Shown: piece by piece, positions 30,357 to 39,317 of the stretch
How the letters are laid out: each line of letters starts with the position of its first letter
How positions within the stretch are numbered: position 1 is the first letter of the stretch
Origin: an uncultured Chlorobiaceae bacterium
GTDB taxonomy: Bacteria > Bacteroidota > Chlorobiia > Chlorobiales > Chlorobiaceae
Assembly: GCA_903994525.1 (NCBI GenBank)
Contig: CAJEXW010000004.1
Coordinates: forward strand, 1-64,000
DNA: 64,000 nt
Direction: 5' to 3'
Made by a program: the position numbers and the translations under genes
The notes under the pieces: model-generated
What the model saw: the letters and a program-made list of their open reading frames with translations, nothing else
The model's database searches: none
What the model was told of the DNA's origin: nothing

Positions 30357-31235
30357 CTACGTCGCAAGTGCCTTACACTGCGTGAAGAAATCGCGCAGGC
30401 GGTGGGTGCCATAAAGCGGGGCGACAAAGTCCACCCGGCTGAGCGTGGTGGCAAAGAGCGCAACATCGTGCACATCGCGATTGAAGAGGCCAACTGCCGC
30501 AACCAGGGCGTCAGCCGCCCAGAGTGGCAAGGGGAAAACAACCGGCTTCGTCTGGGCAATTTCAATCGCCAGATCAACCATTTCGAGGTAGGTGAAGACC
30601 TCAGGGCCACCAACCTCAACCTCTTTTGCCGCTCCATCAACGGCATCAACGCACACCCTGGCAAGGTCAGCGCCATGAACGGGATTTGAGCGCTGATAAC
30701 CATCTCCAACCATCAGCATAAATCCCTTGCGTGCCCTGGAAACAAACTGCCCGATCTCCGAATAATAGCCTGTCGGACGAATAATGGCCGACTCAATCTT
30801 TGCCGCTTTCAGCTCTCTGACAAATTTCTCATGCGCCTGGACATTCGGGATATTCATCATCCGGTGAGCGTCGAAGACCGAGACGTAAACAAATTTCTTG
30901 ACCTTGGCCTTCAGTGCCACCTCAAGGAGATTCATGTTTGCCTGATAATCCACCTCAAAAATAGTATGGACAAAGTCGGGCTTGATCATACCGAGCGATG
31001 AAAAAACAACATCAATGCCATCACAAGCCGCAGCTATGGTTTCAGGGATGGTTGCATCACCAACCACAACCTCATCAACCAGGTTTTCAAGAGAAGGTGC
31101 AAAGTAGGGGCCGGGTTGCTTGACCTTGTCGGGGTTACGCACCAGAGCACGGACCCAATAGCCGCGATTTTTGAATTCCTGCACGGCATAGCGACCGAGA
31201 TAACCGGTTGAACCGGCCACAAGTACTCTCTTCAT
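30357..31235 (-). CDS. NAD(P)H-binding atypical SDR protein
   Basis: The 292-residue protein has an N-terminal Rossmann motif (VLVAGSTGYLGRYAV) and the layout of atypical SDRs such as NmrA and isoflavone-reductase types (DVVFSSLGMIKPDF, VKKFVYVSVF, IIRPTGYYSEIG, GGPEVFTYLEMV). No YxxxK pair is obvious. The order and the C-terminal YGTHRLRDFF recall, from memory, the 8-vinyl reductase (BciA/DVR) family used in chlorophyll synthesis, but this protein is shorter. Treat that as a possibility only. Confidence 0.75.
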   Translation of the reverse strand: MKRVLVAGSTGYLGRYAVQEFKNRGYWVRALVRNPDKVKQPGPYFAPSLENLVDEVVVGDATIPETIAAACDGIDVVFSSLGMIKPDFVHTIFEVDYQANMNLLEVALKAKVKKFVYVSVFDAHRMMNIPNVQAHEKFVRELKAAKIESAIIRPTGYYSEIGQFVSRARKGFMLMVGDGYQRSNPVHGADLARVCVDAVDGAAKEVEVGGPEVFTYLEMVDLAIEIAQTKPVVFPLPLWAADALVAAVGLFNRDVHDVALFATTLSRVDFVAPLYGTHRLRDFFTQCKALAT

Positions 31236-31395
31236 GGTTTGGTTGATAAAGTTAAAAAATATTTTGAGGCTGCTTCCATGATAAAATTTTCAGTGGCCCC
31301 CCGTCATGAAATTCATGTTCTTCAATATACAAGAGAGCCAACCCTTTTCTCCAAGGTATTATAAGGGGCTCCGCATAGTTTTTACGCGATAACAC

Positions 31396-32232
31396 TCAGC
31401 CGTGTTGTGACTGACGAATAATTCGGGGTAGAGCCATGAGTATCCTGAAAAACATCGTTGCAAGCGGTTCATACCTCAAGCGACTGTTCGTCCCCGTGAC
31501 TGCACGCATTTTTGGCACAAGAACAGCCGCGACGGTTTCAGGCTTTTCTGCGATAACTGTTAAAAAGCGTCGCGCCCCGGCTGCTGCATCCCGAAGCAGC
31601 AGCTCGGTCAGCACAAGGCCCGGGCTCAGCTCATGAACGCCAATGCTCTTTACTCCGGCAGCGTTCAACTCCCGCGAGAGAAAATGGGTCACCTCCGCCA
31701 CTCCCCTTTTCGAGGCCTTGTGCGGCACGGCTGAACGTGAAAAAGATGCACCAACCATCGAAAAACCCATGTTGAAAATATGGTAGCATGGCTTCCCTGG
31801 GGATGGCTGCCGCACCATCACCTTCACCGCTTCGGCGCATAATGCGACAGAGCCAGCAAGATTTGTGGTGCATGTTTCAATAATATCACCAGCATCAAGC
31901 TCCCATAACGGTCGCTTCAACATGCCGGCAGTACCGGCGTTATTAATCCAGCGATCCACTCTACCCAGCCTGGCCAATGCAAAATCCGCAAGTAATCTTC
32001 CGGCAATCGGATCGCCCACATCGCAGACAATGCCAGAAACCTCCCCTTCCGGCACCGCTCTCCGAAGCGAGAGTAACGCAGAATCCAACCCCTCGGGATT
32101 TCTGCCACAGATAACCACACGATCACCTGCTACCAGAAACTCCATGGCAAGCGCATACCCTAACCCCTTGCTGCCTCCGGTGATGACAACACCAAGAGAG
32201 TGATCTCCATTCATGTTTTTCAGAAGCTTCAT
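31396..32232 (-). CDS. SDR oxidoreductase resembling NYC1/NOL chlorophyll b reductases
   Basis: This 278-residue classical SDR has TGGSKGLG (18-25) and NNAG (97-100). Its conserved blocks (ITGGSKGLGYALAMEFL, DRWINNAGT, TNLAGSVALCAEA, HIFNMGF, GVHELSPGLVLTELLL) match the plant chlorophyll b reductases NYC1 and NOL, as far as I recall them. Those enzymes reduce a 7-formyl group. The catalytic Tyr of YxxxK is replaced: the region reads HKASK (His171, Lys175). The natural substrate is therefore uncertain; a bacteriochlorophyll role is inference. ATG 32214 is an alternative start. Confidence 0.75.
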   Translation of the reverse strand: MKLLKNMNGDHSLGVVITGGSKGLGYALAMEFLVAGDRVVICGRNPEGLDSALLSLRRAVPEGEVSGIVCDVGDPIAGRLLADFALARLGRVDRWINNAGTAGMLKRPLWELDAGDIIETCTTNLAGSVALCAEAVKVMVRQPSPGKPCYHIFNMGFSMVGASFSRSAVPHKASKRGVAEVTHFLSRELNAAGVKSIGVHELSPGLVLTELLLRDAAAGARRFLTVIAEKPETVAAVLVPKMRAVTGTNSRLRYEPLATMFFRILMALPRIIRQSQHG

Positions 32233-32253
32233 CGGGCCACTATCGTTCCTGCC

Positions 32254-32502
32254 TTAATCCAAGGAGATGTAATCCCGCTCTTTGGTCGCATCCTCAATGA
32301 CCCGAAGCCCAAAAAACAGCTCAGCATTATCGATAGTTTTCGGCCCAACCACTTTATCCTTGAAGTTATCCCTTATTTTCATCATCAACTCAGGATGAAC
32401 CGTTACGGAGACAGGATTTTTGACGGCACGGAATCCATAAAAAATAGCAGCGACAATCTCTTCACGAAAAAAATCGCTGCCAACCTCATACTGCTTTTCC
32501 AT
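32254..32502 (-). CDS. Small hypothetical protein
   Basis: This short frame gives an 82-residue protein from ATG 32502 (MEKQYEVGSDFFREEIVAAI), with the frame open to 32538. It is not recognised. The composition is that of a normal soluble protein, with an N-terminal helix and a VTVHPELMMKI strand-helix. It follows the SDR gene's upstream end by 21 nt on the same strand. It has no signal peptide. Confidence 0.5.
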   Translation of the reverse strand: MEKQYEVGSDFFREEIVAAIFYGFRAVKNPVSVTVHPELMMKIRDNFKDKVVGPKTIDNAELFFGLRVIEDATKERDYISLD

Positions 32503-32690
32503 TTTTCTCCCTGTTACAGTTTTGGGAATATACCTCATTTACAACCATGCCGGGGCGAAAAAATTTTTCCCTGCACCCGCACCCTGCGCCACCACGGTAG
32601 CAAGAACTCCTACGAATTCTATGGCTGGATATATCACCGGAAACACTTACCTTCAACCTGCTGGAGAAAACGTCAACATCCTTGGCATTC

Positions 32691-33815
32691 ATGAAATTCA
32701 CCGTTACCACCAAAGATTCAAGAACGGCTGCGCGATGCGGTGTGCTTCAGACTGACCACGGAACAATTCCCACGCCGATCTTCATGCCGGTGGGCACCCG
32801 TGCGAGCGTGAAGTCGGTTGAACCGAATGAGCTGAGGGAGCTGAATGTCCATATTATCCTGGCCAACACCTATCATCTCTACCTGCGGCCGGGCAACGAT
32901 ATTCTGCTGAAGGCCGGAGGTGTTCACCGCTTCATGAGCTGGAACGGGCCTCTGTTGACTGACAGTGGCGGCTATCAGGTCTACTCGCTCTCCGATCTCC
33001 GCAAAATCAGCGAGGAGGGAGTGATGTTCAAGTCGCACCTTGATGGCTCCAAACAGCACTTCACCCCTGAAAATGTGGTAGATACCGAGCGCATTATCGG
33101 CAGCGATATTATGATGCCACTTGATGAGTGCCCACCCTCCACTGCTGAAAAGGAGTATGTCCGCATCTCCGGAGAGCTGACGATTCGCTGGGCTGAACGG
33201 GCGCGCAACCATTTCAGCCAGACCTCCCCGCTCTATGGCCATGAACAGTGCCTGTTTGGCATCACGCAGGGCGGCATCCATGCCGACCTGCGAACCATCT
33301 CAAGCAAAGCGCTGGTTGATCTTGATTTTGACGGATACGCCATTGGGGGGATGGCTGTCGGAGAACCTGCCCCCAAGATGTACCGGATTCTTGAGCTGTC
33401 GCACACGCTGCTGCCCGAAGAGAAGCCGCGCTACCTGATGGGTGTCGGCACACCGGAGAATATTCTGAACGCCATTGAGCGAGGTGTCGATATGTTCGAC
33501 TGCGTCATCCCGACCCGCGAAGGGCGCAATGGCCGGGTCTATACCCGACATGGAAAGATGAATCTGCGATCGGCAAAGTATTCCTCTGATTTCAGCTCAA
33601 TCGACGAAGGGTTCGACAATGAGGTGTGCCGGAACTATTCGCGAGCCTATATCCGCCATCTCCTGAATGTGGAGGAGATTCTGGGGCTCAAGCTCTGTAC
33701 TTTGCAGAATATCTCATTTTTTATGTGGCTCACGGCAACAGCGCGAACGGAGATTCAGAATGGCTCTTTTCTGGAGTGGAAAAATGATTTTCTTGACCAA
33801 TTCAACAAACAATGA
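32691..33815 (+). CDS. tgt: tRNA-guanine transglycosylase
   Basis: Tgt exchanges guanine 34 for preQ1 in tRNAs with GUN anticodons. Conserved elements are LANTYHLYLRPG, LTDSGGYQVYSL (catalytic Asp), FGITQGG, GYAIGGMAVGEP and FDCVIPTREGRNG. The zinc-binding CxCxxC...H region of the E. coli enzyme is altered: only one Cys remains (DNEVCRNYSRAYIRHL) and the His is Gln. Related changes occur in Bacteroidota enzymes, so this is probably a lineage trait. ATG 32691 is chosen over an upstream TTG. It overlaps rimO by 4 nt. Confidence 0.93.
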   Translation: MKFTVTTKDSRTAARCGVLQTDHGTIPTPIFMPVGTRASVKSVEPNELRELNVHIILANTYHLYLRPGNDILLKAGGVHRFMSWNGPLLTDSGGYQVYSLSDLRKISEEGVMFKSHLDGSKQHFTPENVVDTERIIGSDIMMPLDECPPSTAEKEYVRISGELTIRWAERARNHFSQTSPLYGHEQCLFGITQGGIHADLRTISSKALVDLDFDGYAIGGMAVGEPAPKMYRILELSHTLLPEEKPRYLMGVGTPENILNAIERGVDMFDCVIPTREGRNGRVYTRHGKMNLRSAKYSSDFSSIDEGFDNEVCRNYSRAYIRHLLNVEEILGLKLCTLQNISFFMWLTATARTEIQNGSFLEWKNDFLDQFNKQ

Positions 33816-35101
33816 CAAAGCATAATGTTTTTCTCCTGAGCCTCGGATGCTCAAAAAATACGGTTGATTCTGAACGGCTGATGGCACAGGCCGAAGCTTC
33901 GGGTATTGTCTTTACAGAAACGGCCGAAGAGGCTGACACGATTCTCATCAACTCCTGCGGCTTTATTCAGGATGCCAAGGAGGAGTCAATTAACGCAACA
34001 CTTGCCGCAATTGAACAAAAGGATGAAGGAACGATTCAGAAGGTTTTTGTGATGGGATGCCTCAGTGAGCTCTTCCGAAAAGAGATGAAGGAGGAGATGC
34101 CGGAGGTTGATGGCTTTTTTGGCACCCATGAACTGCCCGAGGTACTTGCTGCCATTGGAGCCTCGTATCGGGAGGAGCTTTACGACCGACGCTCTCTGCT
34201 TACTCCCCCTTACTACTCATACCTTAAAATCGCCGAAGGGTGTAATCGCGGCTGCTCCTTCTGCTCCATTCCAAAAATCAGGGGGCGCTACCAGAGCCAG
34301 CCAATCGACCAACTCCTGCGCGAAGCGGCGCTGTTGCAAAAAAATGGCGTTAAAGAGCTGAATGTTATTGCCCAGGATATCAGCATGTACGGCTACGACA
34401 TCGAGGGCAAATCGATGCTCAACGATCTTGTGCTCCGGCTCTCTGATATGGCTTTTGACTGGATACGCCTGCTCTACGCCTATCCGGTCAACTTCCCCCT
34501 TGAGGTGGTGGAGAGCATGCGGAAACGGGAGAATATCTGTAACTATCTCGACATTCCCCTCCAGCACTGTAATGACCGTATCCTCCGCTCAATGAATCGT
34601 GGAATTAACAAACAGGAGACTCTCCAGCTTCTTGAAACAATCCGCGAGAAAAATCCCGACATACGCCTGCGCACCACCATGATTATCGGCTATCCTGGTG
34701 AAAGCCAAGAAGAGTTCGAAGAGCTGCTTGAGTTTGTGGAGGGAAGCCGTTTCGACCGGCTTGGCTGTTTTGCCTATTCCCATGATGAACATACCCCATC
34801 ATTCGCCCTTGAAGATGATGTGACACCAGAAGAGAAGCAGGAGCGGGTAGCAGAGCTGATGGAGCTGCAAGAGGGTGTTGCCACCGAAAAAAACGGTCAC
34901 CTTGAAGGGAAAACTATAAAGGTGTTAATCGAGGAGGTTGAGGATGACCTTGCATTCGGCAGAACAGAGTATGATGCTCCAGAGGTGGATAATGAGTGTG
35001 TTCTCACAATCGAAAACACATCTGTAACCGCAGGGTCATTCTGCATGGCGACTATAAGCGAATCGACGGCTTATGAACTGCTCGGCAGGGTATTACCGTG
35101 A
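33812..35101 (+). CDS. rimO: Ribosomal protein S12 methylthiotransferase
   Basis: RimO is a radical SAM enzyme that adds a methylthio group to an Asp of ribosomal protein S12. The 429-residue protein has the N-terminal MTTase domain (LLSLGCSKNTVDSERLM, INSCGFI, VMGCLSE: three cluster cysteines), the radical SAM motif CNRGCSFCSIP, and a C-terminal TRAM domain. It is translationally coupled to tgt (ATGA overlap). The sulfur-regulated sbp promoter begins 13 nt after its stop. Confidence 0.95.
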   Translation: MTKHNVFLLSLGCSKNTVDSERLMAQAEASGIVFTETAEEADTILINSCGFIQDAKEESINATLAAIEQKDEGTIQKVFVMGCLSELFRKEMKEEMPEVDGFFGTHELPEVLAAIGASYREELYDRRSLLTPPYYSYLKIAEGCNRGCSFCSIPKIRGRYQSQPIDQLLREAALLQKNGVKELNVIAQDISMYGYDIEGKSMLNDLVLRLSDMAFDWIRLLYAYPVNFPLEVVESMRKRENICNYLDIPLQHCNDRILRSMNRGINKQETLQLLETIREKNPDIRLRTTMIIGYPGESQEEFEELLEFVEGSRFDRLGCFAYSHDEHTPSFALEDDVTPEEKQERVAELMELQEGVATEKNGHLEGKTIKVLIEEVEDDLAFGRTEYDAPEVDNECVLTIENTSVTAGSFCMATISESTAYELLGRVLP

Positions 35102-35113
35102 GACGCTTCCCTC

Positions 35114-35129
35114 TACCATATTTGCGGTA
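35114..35129 (+). promoter_or_regulatory. Proposed sulfur-regulon operator upstream of sbp
   Basis: TACCATATTTGCGGTA is an imperfect 16-bp palindrome. It is followed by TTTT, seven further bases, and TATACTTGGA at 35141-35150. Two other copies with the same spacing precede the sulfite reductase operon and the porin. The likely -10 hexamer is TATACT (35141-35146), which would place the palindrome over the -35 region. No consensus -35 box is visible, which would suit an activator, although a repressor is also possible. Confidence 0.7.
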
Positions 35130-35151
35130 TTTTCCTGTTCTATACTTGGAA

Positions 35152-35362
35152 ACGTTGAAAATATTCCGCTTAATGAACCATCGTTAATCAAGAATTGTGA
35201 GCAATGAGCATTTTAAAAAGTACATCTCCCCTGCTACCCGGCGCTTGCTGCTGTCGAATAAGTGTATGCAGCATTAAAGGAGACTCCGGCTTCTGTCGAT
35301 AAAACCATAGAGCATGATTGCCGTGGCCGGTTCCTGAGATAACAGAGAACCGGTTTTTTTTT
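35152..35362 (+). ncRNA. Candidate structured leader RNA of sbp
   Basis: The interval between the inferred start of transcription and the intrinsic terminator at 35327-35362 encodes no protein. It contains a TGCTGC/GCAGCA stem near 35249-35275 and shares the blocks AATGAGC and TACCCGRCRCT, at similar offsets, with the leader of the porin gene. It is a candidate cis-regulatory RNA or a small RNA with read-through. No known riboswitch consensus was recognised. Confidence 0.4.
35327..35362 (+). terminator. Intrinsic terminator inside the sbp leader
   Basis: CCGGTTC (35327-35333) pairs with GAACCGG (35347-35353), extended inward by CTG/CAG, followed by nine T. It lies 52 nt before the sbp ATG and more than 200 nt after the proposed promoter, so it would stop sbp transcription unless antagonised. 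Confidence 0.85.
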
Positions 35363-35414
35363 GCATTTTTTTGACTTATTACACTAACTTCAAACACAGT
35401 AAAGGGAAGATATC

Positions 35415-36431
35415 ATGAATTTTGCACTGACTAAAAAAATCACACTTTTTTCCGCACTGGCATTGGCTTCCGGACTGCCGGGTTCACTTGCTGAGGCCGC
35501 AGGGGTATCTACCCTGCTCAATGTCTCCTATGATCCCACACGGGAGCTCTATCAAAGCGAAAATGCCGCCTTCATTAAATACTGGCAGCAAAAAAACGGC
35601 CAGACGGTGAAAATCGACCAGTCGCACGGCGGCTCGGGCAAACAGGCTCGCGCCGTCATTGATGGTCTGGAGGCCGATGTGGTGACGCTCGCCCTTGCTT
35701 ATGACATTGATGCCATCTCCGACAGCAAACTTCTCCCCGCCAACTGGCAGAGCAGGCTGGCCAACAACAGCACCCCCTACACCTCGACTATCGTCTTTGT
35801 GGTGCGCAAAGGGAACCCGAAACAGATCAAGTCGTGGGACGATCTTGCCAAAATCGGCGTTTCAGTCATCACCCCAAATCCAAAAACATCGGGTGGTGCC
35901 CGCTGGAACTATCTGGCAGCATGGGGATACAAACAGAAGCAGACTGGTTCAGCAGACCAGGCAAAGGCTTTTGTCAAGTCCATCTACAAAAACGTTCCTG
36001 TGCTTGATACCGGCGCCCGTGGCTCAACGTTGACCTTCGCCCAGCGCGGTCTTGGTGACGTGTTGCTGGCCTGGGAGAATGAGGCTCACCTGATTCTCAA
36101 GGAGTTTGGAGCCGACAAGTATGAAATTGTCGCTCCGGCAGTCAGTATTCTTGCTGAGCCACCGGTCGCTGTTGTTGATAAAAACGTTGACAAGCACGGC
36201 ACCCGCAAGCTTGCCGAGGCTTACCTGAACTTCCTCTACACTCCACAGGCACAGGATATTATTGCGCAAAACTCCTATCGCCCTCGCAATCCGGCTGCAC
36301 TGAAGAAATATGCCTCCAACTTCCCGAAGATCAAGCTCTTTACCCTGAACGAGGTTTTTGGAAGCTGGCGTGCTGCCCAGAAAACCCACTTTAATGATGG
36401 TGGCGTTTTTGACCAGATCTACATTCCCTGA
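35415..36431 (+). CDS. sbp: Sulfate ABC transporter substrate-binding protein
   Basis: Sbp captures sulfate or thiosulfate in the periplasm for the CysTWA permease. The 338-residue precursor has a signal peptide (residues 1-27, ending SLAEAAG) and the family blocks [61 protein letters not shown] and [18 protein letters not shown]. An AAAGGGAAG ribosome-binding site precedes the ATG. It is expressed behind the proposed sulfur operator and an attenuator-like leader. The operon continues to cysA, with a terminator just after this gene. Confidence 0.95.
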   Translation: MNFALTKKITLFSALALASGLPGSLAEAAGVSTLLNVSYDPTRELYQSENAAFIKYWQQKNGQTVKIDQSHGGSGKQARAVIDGLEADVVTLALAYDIDAISDSKLLPANWQSRLANNSTPYTSTIVFVVRKGNPKQIKSWDDLAKIGVSVITPNPKTSGGARWNYLAAWGYKQKQTGSADQAKAFVKSIYKNVPVLDTGARGSTLTFAQRGLGDVLLAWENEAHLILKEFGADKYEIVAPAVSILAEPPVAVVDKNVDKHGTRKLAEAYLNFLYTPQAQDIIAQNSYRPRNPAALKKYASNFPKIKLFTLNEVFGSWRAAQKTHFNDGGVFDQIYIP

Positions 36432-36455
36432 TTCATCTGAACTCTTTTCACCGTG

Positions 36456-36495
36456 CGTGCAGGGTGCCCCGTTTTCTCACCCTGCACGTTTTTTT
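36456..36495 (+). terminator. Intrinsic terminator between sbp and cysT
   Basis: An 11-bp perfect stem (CGTGCAGGGTG with CACCCTGCACG) and a T7 run lie between sbp and cysT. Partial read-through here would yield much more binding protein than permease, the usual need in ABC importers. Confidence 0.85.
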
Positions 36496-36511
36496 ATTAT
36501 TGAAACACACC

Positions 36512-37345
36512 ATGGGACTTTTTCAGACGAAAAGACGCAACATTCTTCCCGGTTTTGGTTTGTCGATGGGATACACCGTCTTCTACCTCTCGGCAATTGT
36601 GATTGTGCCACTGAGCATGATATTTTTCAACACCTTCCCCATGGGATGGGATCCCTTTGTACATGCAGTAACAGCTCCCCGTGTCCTTGCCTCCTATAGA
36701 TTGAGTTTTTCAACGGCACTTTTTGCCGCACTTTTCGATGCCGTGGCGGGGCTGCTGACCGCCTGGGTGCTGGTACGTTACCGTTTTCCCGGCAAGCAGT
36801 TTCTTGATGCCCTGGTTGACCTCCCTTTTGCTTTACCGACAGCCGTTGCCGGTATCTGCTTCGCCACACTCTACTCTCCGATGGGATGGCTTGGTGCCAC
36901 CTTGACCAAATGGAATATAACCATCATCAACTCGGCAACCGGCATTGTGATCGCCCTTGTGTTTATCGGCTTTCCCTTTGTGGTTCGTACCATTCAGCCG
37001 GTACTTGAAGAGGTTGAGCAGGAGATTGAAGAGGCGGCGCACTGCCTTGGTGCCACCCGCTGGCAGACCTTTCGGAAAATCCTGCTGCCGCATCTCTTCC
37101 CCGCCCTGCTGACCGGTTCAACCCTTGCTTTTGCCCGAGGGATTGGAGAGTATGGCTCGGTTATCTTTATCGCGGGAAACCTGCCCATGAAGACCGAAAT
37201 TGCCCCCTTGATGATTATGTCGAAACTCGATCAGTTCGACTATGCCGGGGCTTCCGCTGTGGCACTGGTGCTTTTGCTTATCTCCTTTTCCATGCTCCTG
37301 GCGCTGAACGCCATTCAGGAGTGGCAACAAAAAGAATACCGTTAA
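36512..37345 (+). CDS. cysT: Sulfate ABC transporter permease CysT
   Basis: CysT (CysU) is one of the two membrane subunits of the sulfate importer. From ATG 36512 the protein is 277 residues with about six membrane segments, starting GLSMGYTVFYLSAIVIVPLSM. It carries the EAA loop that contacts CysA (EEAAHCLGATRWQTFRKILLP). The frame is open upstream to 36464, but that part overlaps the terminator and is not conserved. It is followed 6 nt later by cysW. Confidence 0.94.
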   Translation: MGLFQTKRRNILPGFGLSMGYTVFYLSAIVIVPLSMIFFNTFPMGWDPFVHAVTAPRVLASYRLSFSTALFAALFDAVAGLLTAWVLVRYRFPGKQFLDALVDLPFALPTAVAGICFATLYSPMGWLGATLTKWNITIINSATGIVIALVFIGFPFVVRTIQPVLEEVEQEIEEAAHCLGATRWQTFRKILLPHLFPALLTGSTLAFARGIGEYGSVIFIAGNLPMKTEIAPLMIMSKLDQFDYAGASAVALVLLLISFSMLLALNAIQEWQQKEYR

Positions 37346-37351
37346 TCGATT

Positions 37352-38218
37352 ATGCTGAAACAACCTACGCCAGAAACTGCGCCCCTTGTCCGAAAAAGAG
37401 TTTCAGACCCTCTGCCGGTACAGATTTTACTGATCGGGCTGATGCTGCTCTTTTTTATTGGATTTATCTTTCTGCCACTGGGTCTGGTCTTTGCCCAGGC
37501 ATTTCAAAAGGGGTGGAGCGTCTATCTGGAATCCATCACCGAGTCTTATGCGCTTGAGGCGGTAAAACTGACGCTGACCACCGTGGCCATTGTTGTGCCG
37601 CTGAACGCCTTTTTTGGGGTGACCGCAGCATGGGCCATCACCAAATTCAATTTTGCAGGGAAAGCTGCACTGAAAACGCTGCTGGATCTGCCATTTGCCG
37701 TCTCTCCGGTTATTGCCGGTCTTATTTTTGTGCTGCTTGTCGGGAGCCGCACCCCTTTCGGGAGCTGGCTGGGAGAGCATGGGATCAAAATTATCTTTTC
37801 AACGCCGGGCATCGTCATTGCCACGCTCTTTGTCACCTTTCCCTTTGTGGTACGTGAACTGATTCCGCTGATGGAGGCACAGGGACGGGATGAGGAGGAG
37901 GCCGCGCTCACCCTTGGCGCCAGAGGGTGGCAGATCGTTGGAAAAATCACCCTGCCCAATATCAGTTGGGGACTTCTTTACGGGATGATACTCTGCGGTG
38001 CTCGCTCTATAGGTGAATTCGGGGCCGTTTCGGTGGTCTCCGGCCATATCCGTGGCCAGACCAATACCGTTCCCCTGCATGTGGAGATTCTCTACAGCGA
38101 GTACAATTTTGCAGCCTCCTTTGCCGTAGCATCAATTCTGGTTTTCCTTGCATTGCTGACGGTGGCACTCAAGGTGAGCATGGAAAAAAAGTTTCAGAAA
38201 AACAGCTCTCATCATTAG
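37352..38218 (+). CDS. cysW: Sulfate ABC transporter permease CysW
   Basis: CysW is the second membrane subunit of the sulfate importer. The 288-residue protein has an N-terminal cytoplasmic stretch of about 25 residues, six predicted membrane segments beginning ILLIGLMLLFFIGFIFLPLG, and the EAA loop EEAALTLGARGWQIVGKITLP. It lies 6 nt after cysT and 9 nt before cysA, in a single operon. Confidence 0.95.
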   Translation: MLKQPTPETAPLVRKRVSDPLPVQILLIGLMLLFFIGFIFLPLGLVFAQAFQKGWSVYLESITESYALEAVKLTLTTVAIVVPLNAFFGVTAAWAITKFNFAGKAALKTLLDLPFAVSPVIAGLIFVLLVGSRTPFGSWLGEHGIKIIFSTPGIVIATLFVTFPFVVRELIPLMEAQGRDEEEAALTLGARGWQIVGKITLPNISWGLLYGMILCGARSIGEFGAVSVVSGHIRGQTNTVPLHVEILYSEYNFAASFAVASILVFLALLTVALKVSMEKKFQKNSSHH

Positions 38219-38227
38219 GATCCGACC

Positions 38228-39301
38228 ATGGGTATAGAACTTAAGAACATTACCAAAAAATTTGGCGGCTACACGGCCATCGATGATATCAGCCTCAACG
38301 TCGCTTCAGGTGAGCTGGTTGCCCTTCTTGGGCCGTCAGGATGCGGAAAAACCACACTGCTGCGCATTATTGCGGGTCTTGAGCTGCCGGATGGCGGAAA
38401 AATCATTCTTGAAGACAAAGACACCACCAACCTTCCTCCCAGGGAAAAAAATGTCGGTTTTGTCTTTCAGCATTACGCCCTCTTCCGTCGCATGACCGTC
38501 TTTGAAAACGTCGCCTTCGGTCTGAAGGTGCTACCTCGCAAGGCGCGTCCATCCGGCACGGAGATCCGTGACAGGGTGGAGCACCTCCTGAAAATGGTGC
38601 AAATGGAGTGGGCTCTCAAGCGCTACCCCTCCCAGCTTTCGGGGGGACAGCGTCAGCGCATCGCCCTTGCCAGAGCACTGGCCGTTAATCCAAAGGTGCT
38701 GCTGCTCGACGAGCCCTTCTCGGCCCTTGATGCCAAGGTGCGCCAGGAGCTGCGCAGATGGGTGAGAAAACTGCACGATGATATCCACGTGACCAGCATC
38801 TTTGTCACCCATGACCAGGAGGAGGCCCTTGAGCTGGCAGACCGGATTGTGGTGATCAACAAGGGACGGATTGAGCAGCAGGGTACCCCGCAGGAGGTGT
38901 ACGACCATCCCGCCAACGCCTTTGTCTATAACTTTCTCGGCAATGTCAACGTCTTTCATGGACGGGTCCATAACGGCAAAGTGACGCTTGGCTCCCACCG
39001 GGTTGATGCCCCTGATGAGTTTAAAAACACTGAAGAAAAAGCCAGCCAGGCGTTTGTGCGACCCCATGAGATCGGTATCAGCCGAATACGCAGCAGTGAA
39101 GCTGACCTGGAGGGCACCATCCAGGAGGTACGCCTGATGGGTGGCCAGATTGGGCTGAACCTGGAGTGCGAAGGGTTTGAGCACCCCATTGAGGCGGAGA
39201 TACCGAGAGATCTCTATATCAACCTGCAACTCTCAAGAGGTGACAAGGTCTTTGTCTCCCTGAACCGGGTCAAGGTGTTTACGGGGGATTATGCGATTTG
39301 A
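38228..39301 (+). CDS. cysA: Sulfate ABC transporter ATP-binding protein CysA
   Basis: CysA energises sulfate import. The 357-residue protein has Walker [10 protein letters not shown], the Q-loop [17 protein letters not shown], signature [15 protein letters not shown], Walker [13 protein letters not shown] and the H-loop [10 protein letters not shown]-terminal TOBE-like domain follows. It ends the sbp-cysTWA operon and converges with the outer-membrane barrel gene 17 nt away. Confidence 0.95.
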   Translation: MGIELKNITKKFGGYTAIDDISLNVASGELVALLGPSGCGKTTLLRIIAGLELPDGGKIILEDKDTTNLPPREKNVGFVFQHYALFRRMTVFENVAFGLKVLPRKARPSGTEIRDRVEHLLKMVQMEWALKRYPSQLSGGQRQRIALARALAVNPKVLLLDEPFSALDAKVRQELRRWVRKLHDDIHVTSIFVTHDQEEALELADRIVVINKGRIEQQGTPQEVYDHPANAFVYNFLGNVNVFHGRVHNGKVTLGSHRVDAPDEFKNTEEKASQAFVRPHEIGISRIRSSEADLEGTIQEVRLMGGQIGLNLECEGFEHPIEAEIPRDLYINLQLSRGDKVFVSLNRVKVFTGDYAI

Positions 39302-39317
39302 TGTGAGAAAAAAAGCA

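Noticed and set aside
30059-30689. Plus-strand Arg/Pro-rich frames opposite the patatin gene
   Set aside because: Such frames are expected in GC-rich antisense sequence; the patatin catalytic motifs lie on the other strand.
35210-35345. SRP RNA, RNase P or a known SAM/cobalamin riboswitch in the sbp leader
   Set aside because: The GGAA-loop signature of SRP RNA and the conserved boxes of SAM-I and cobalamin riboswitches are absent on both strands.
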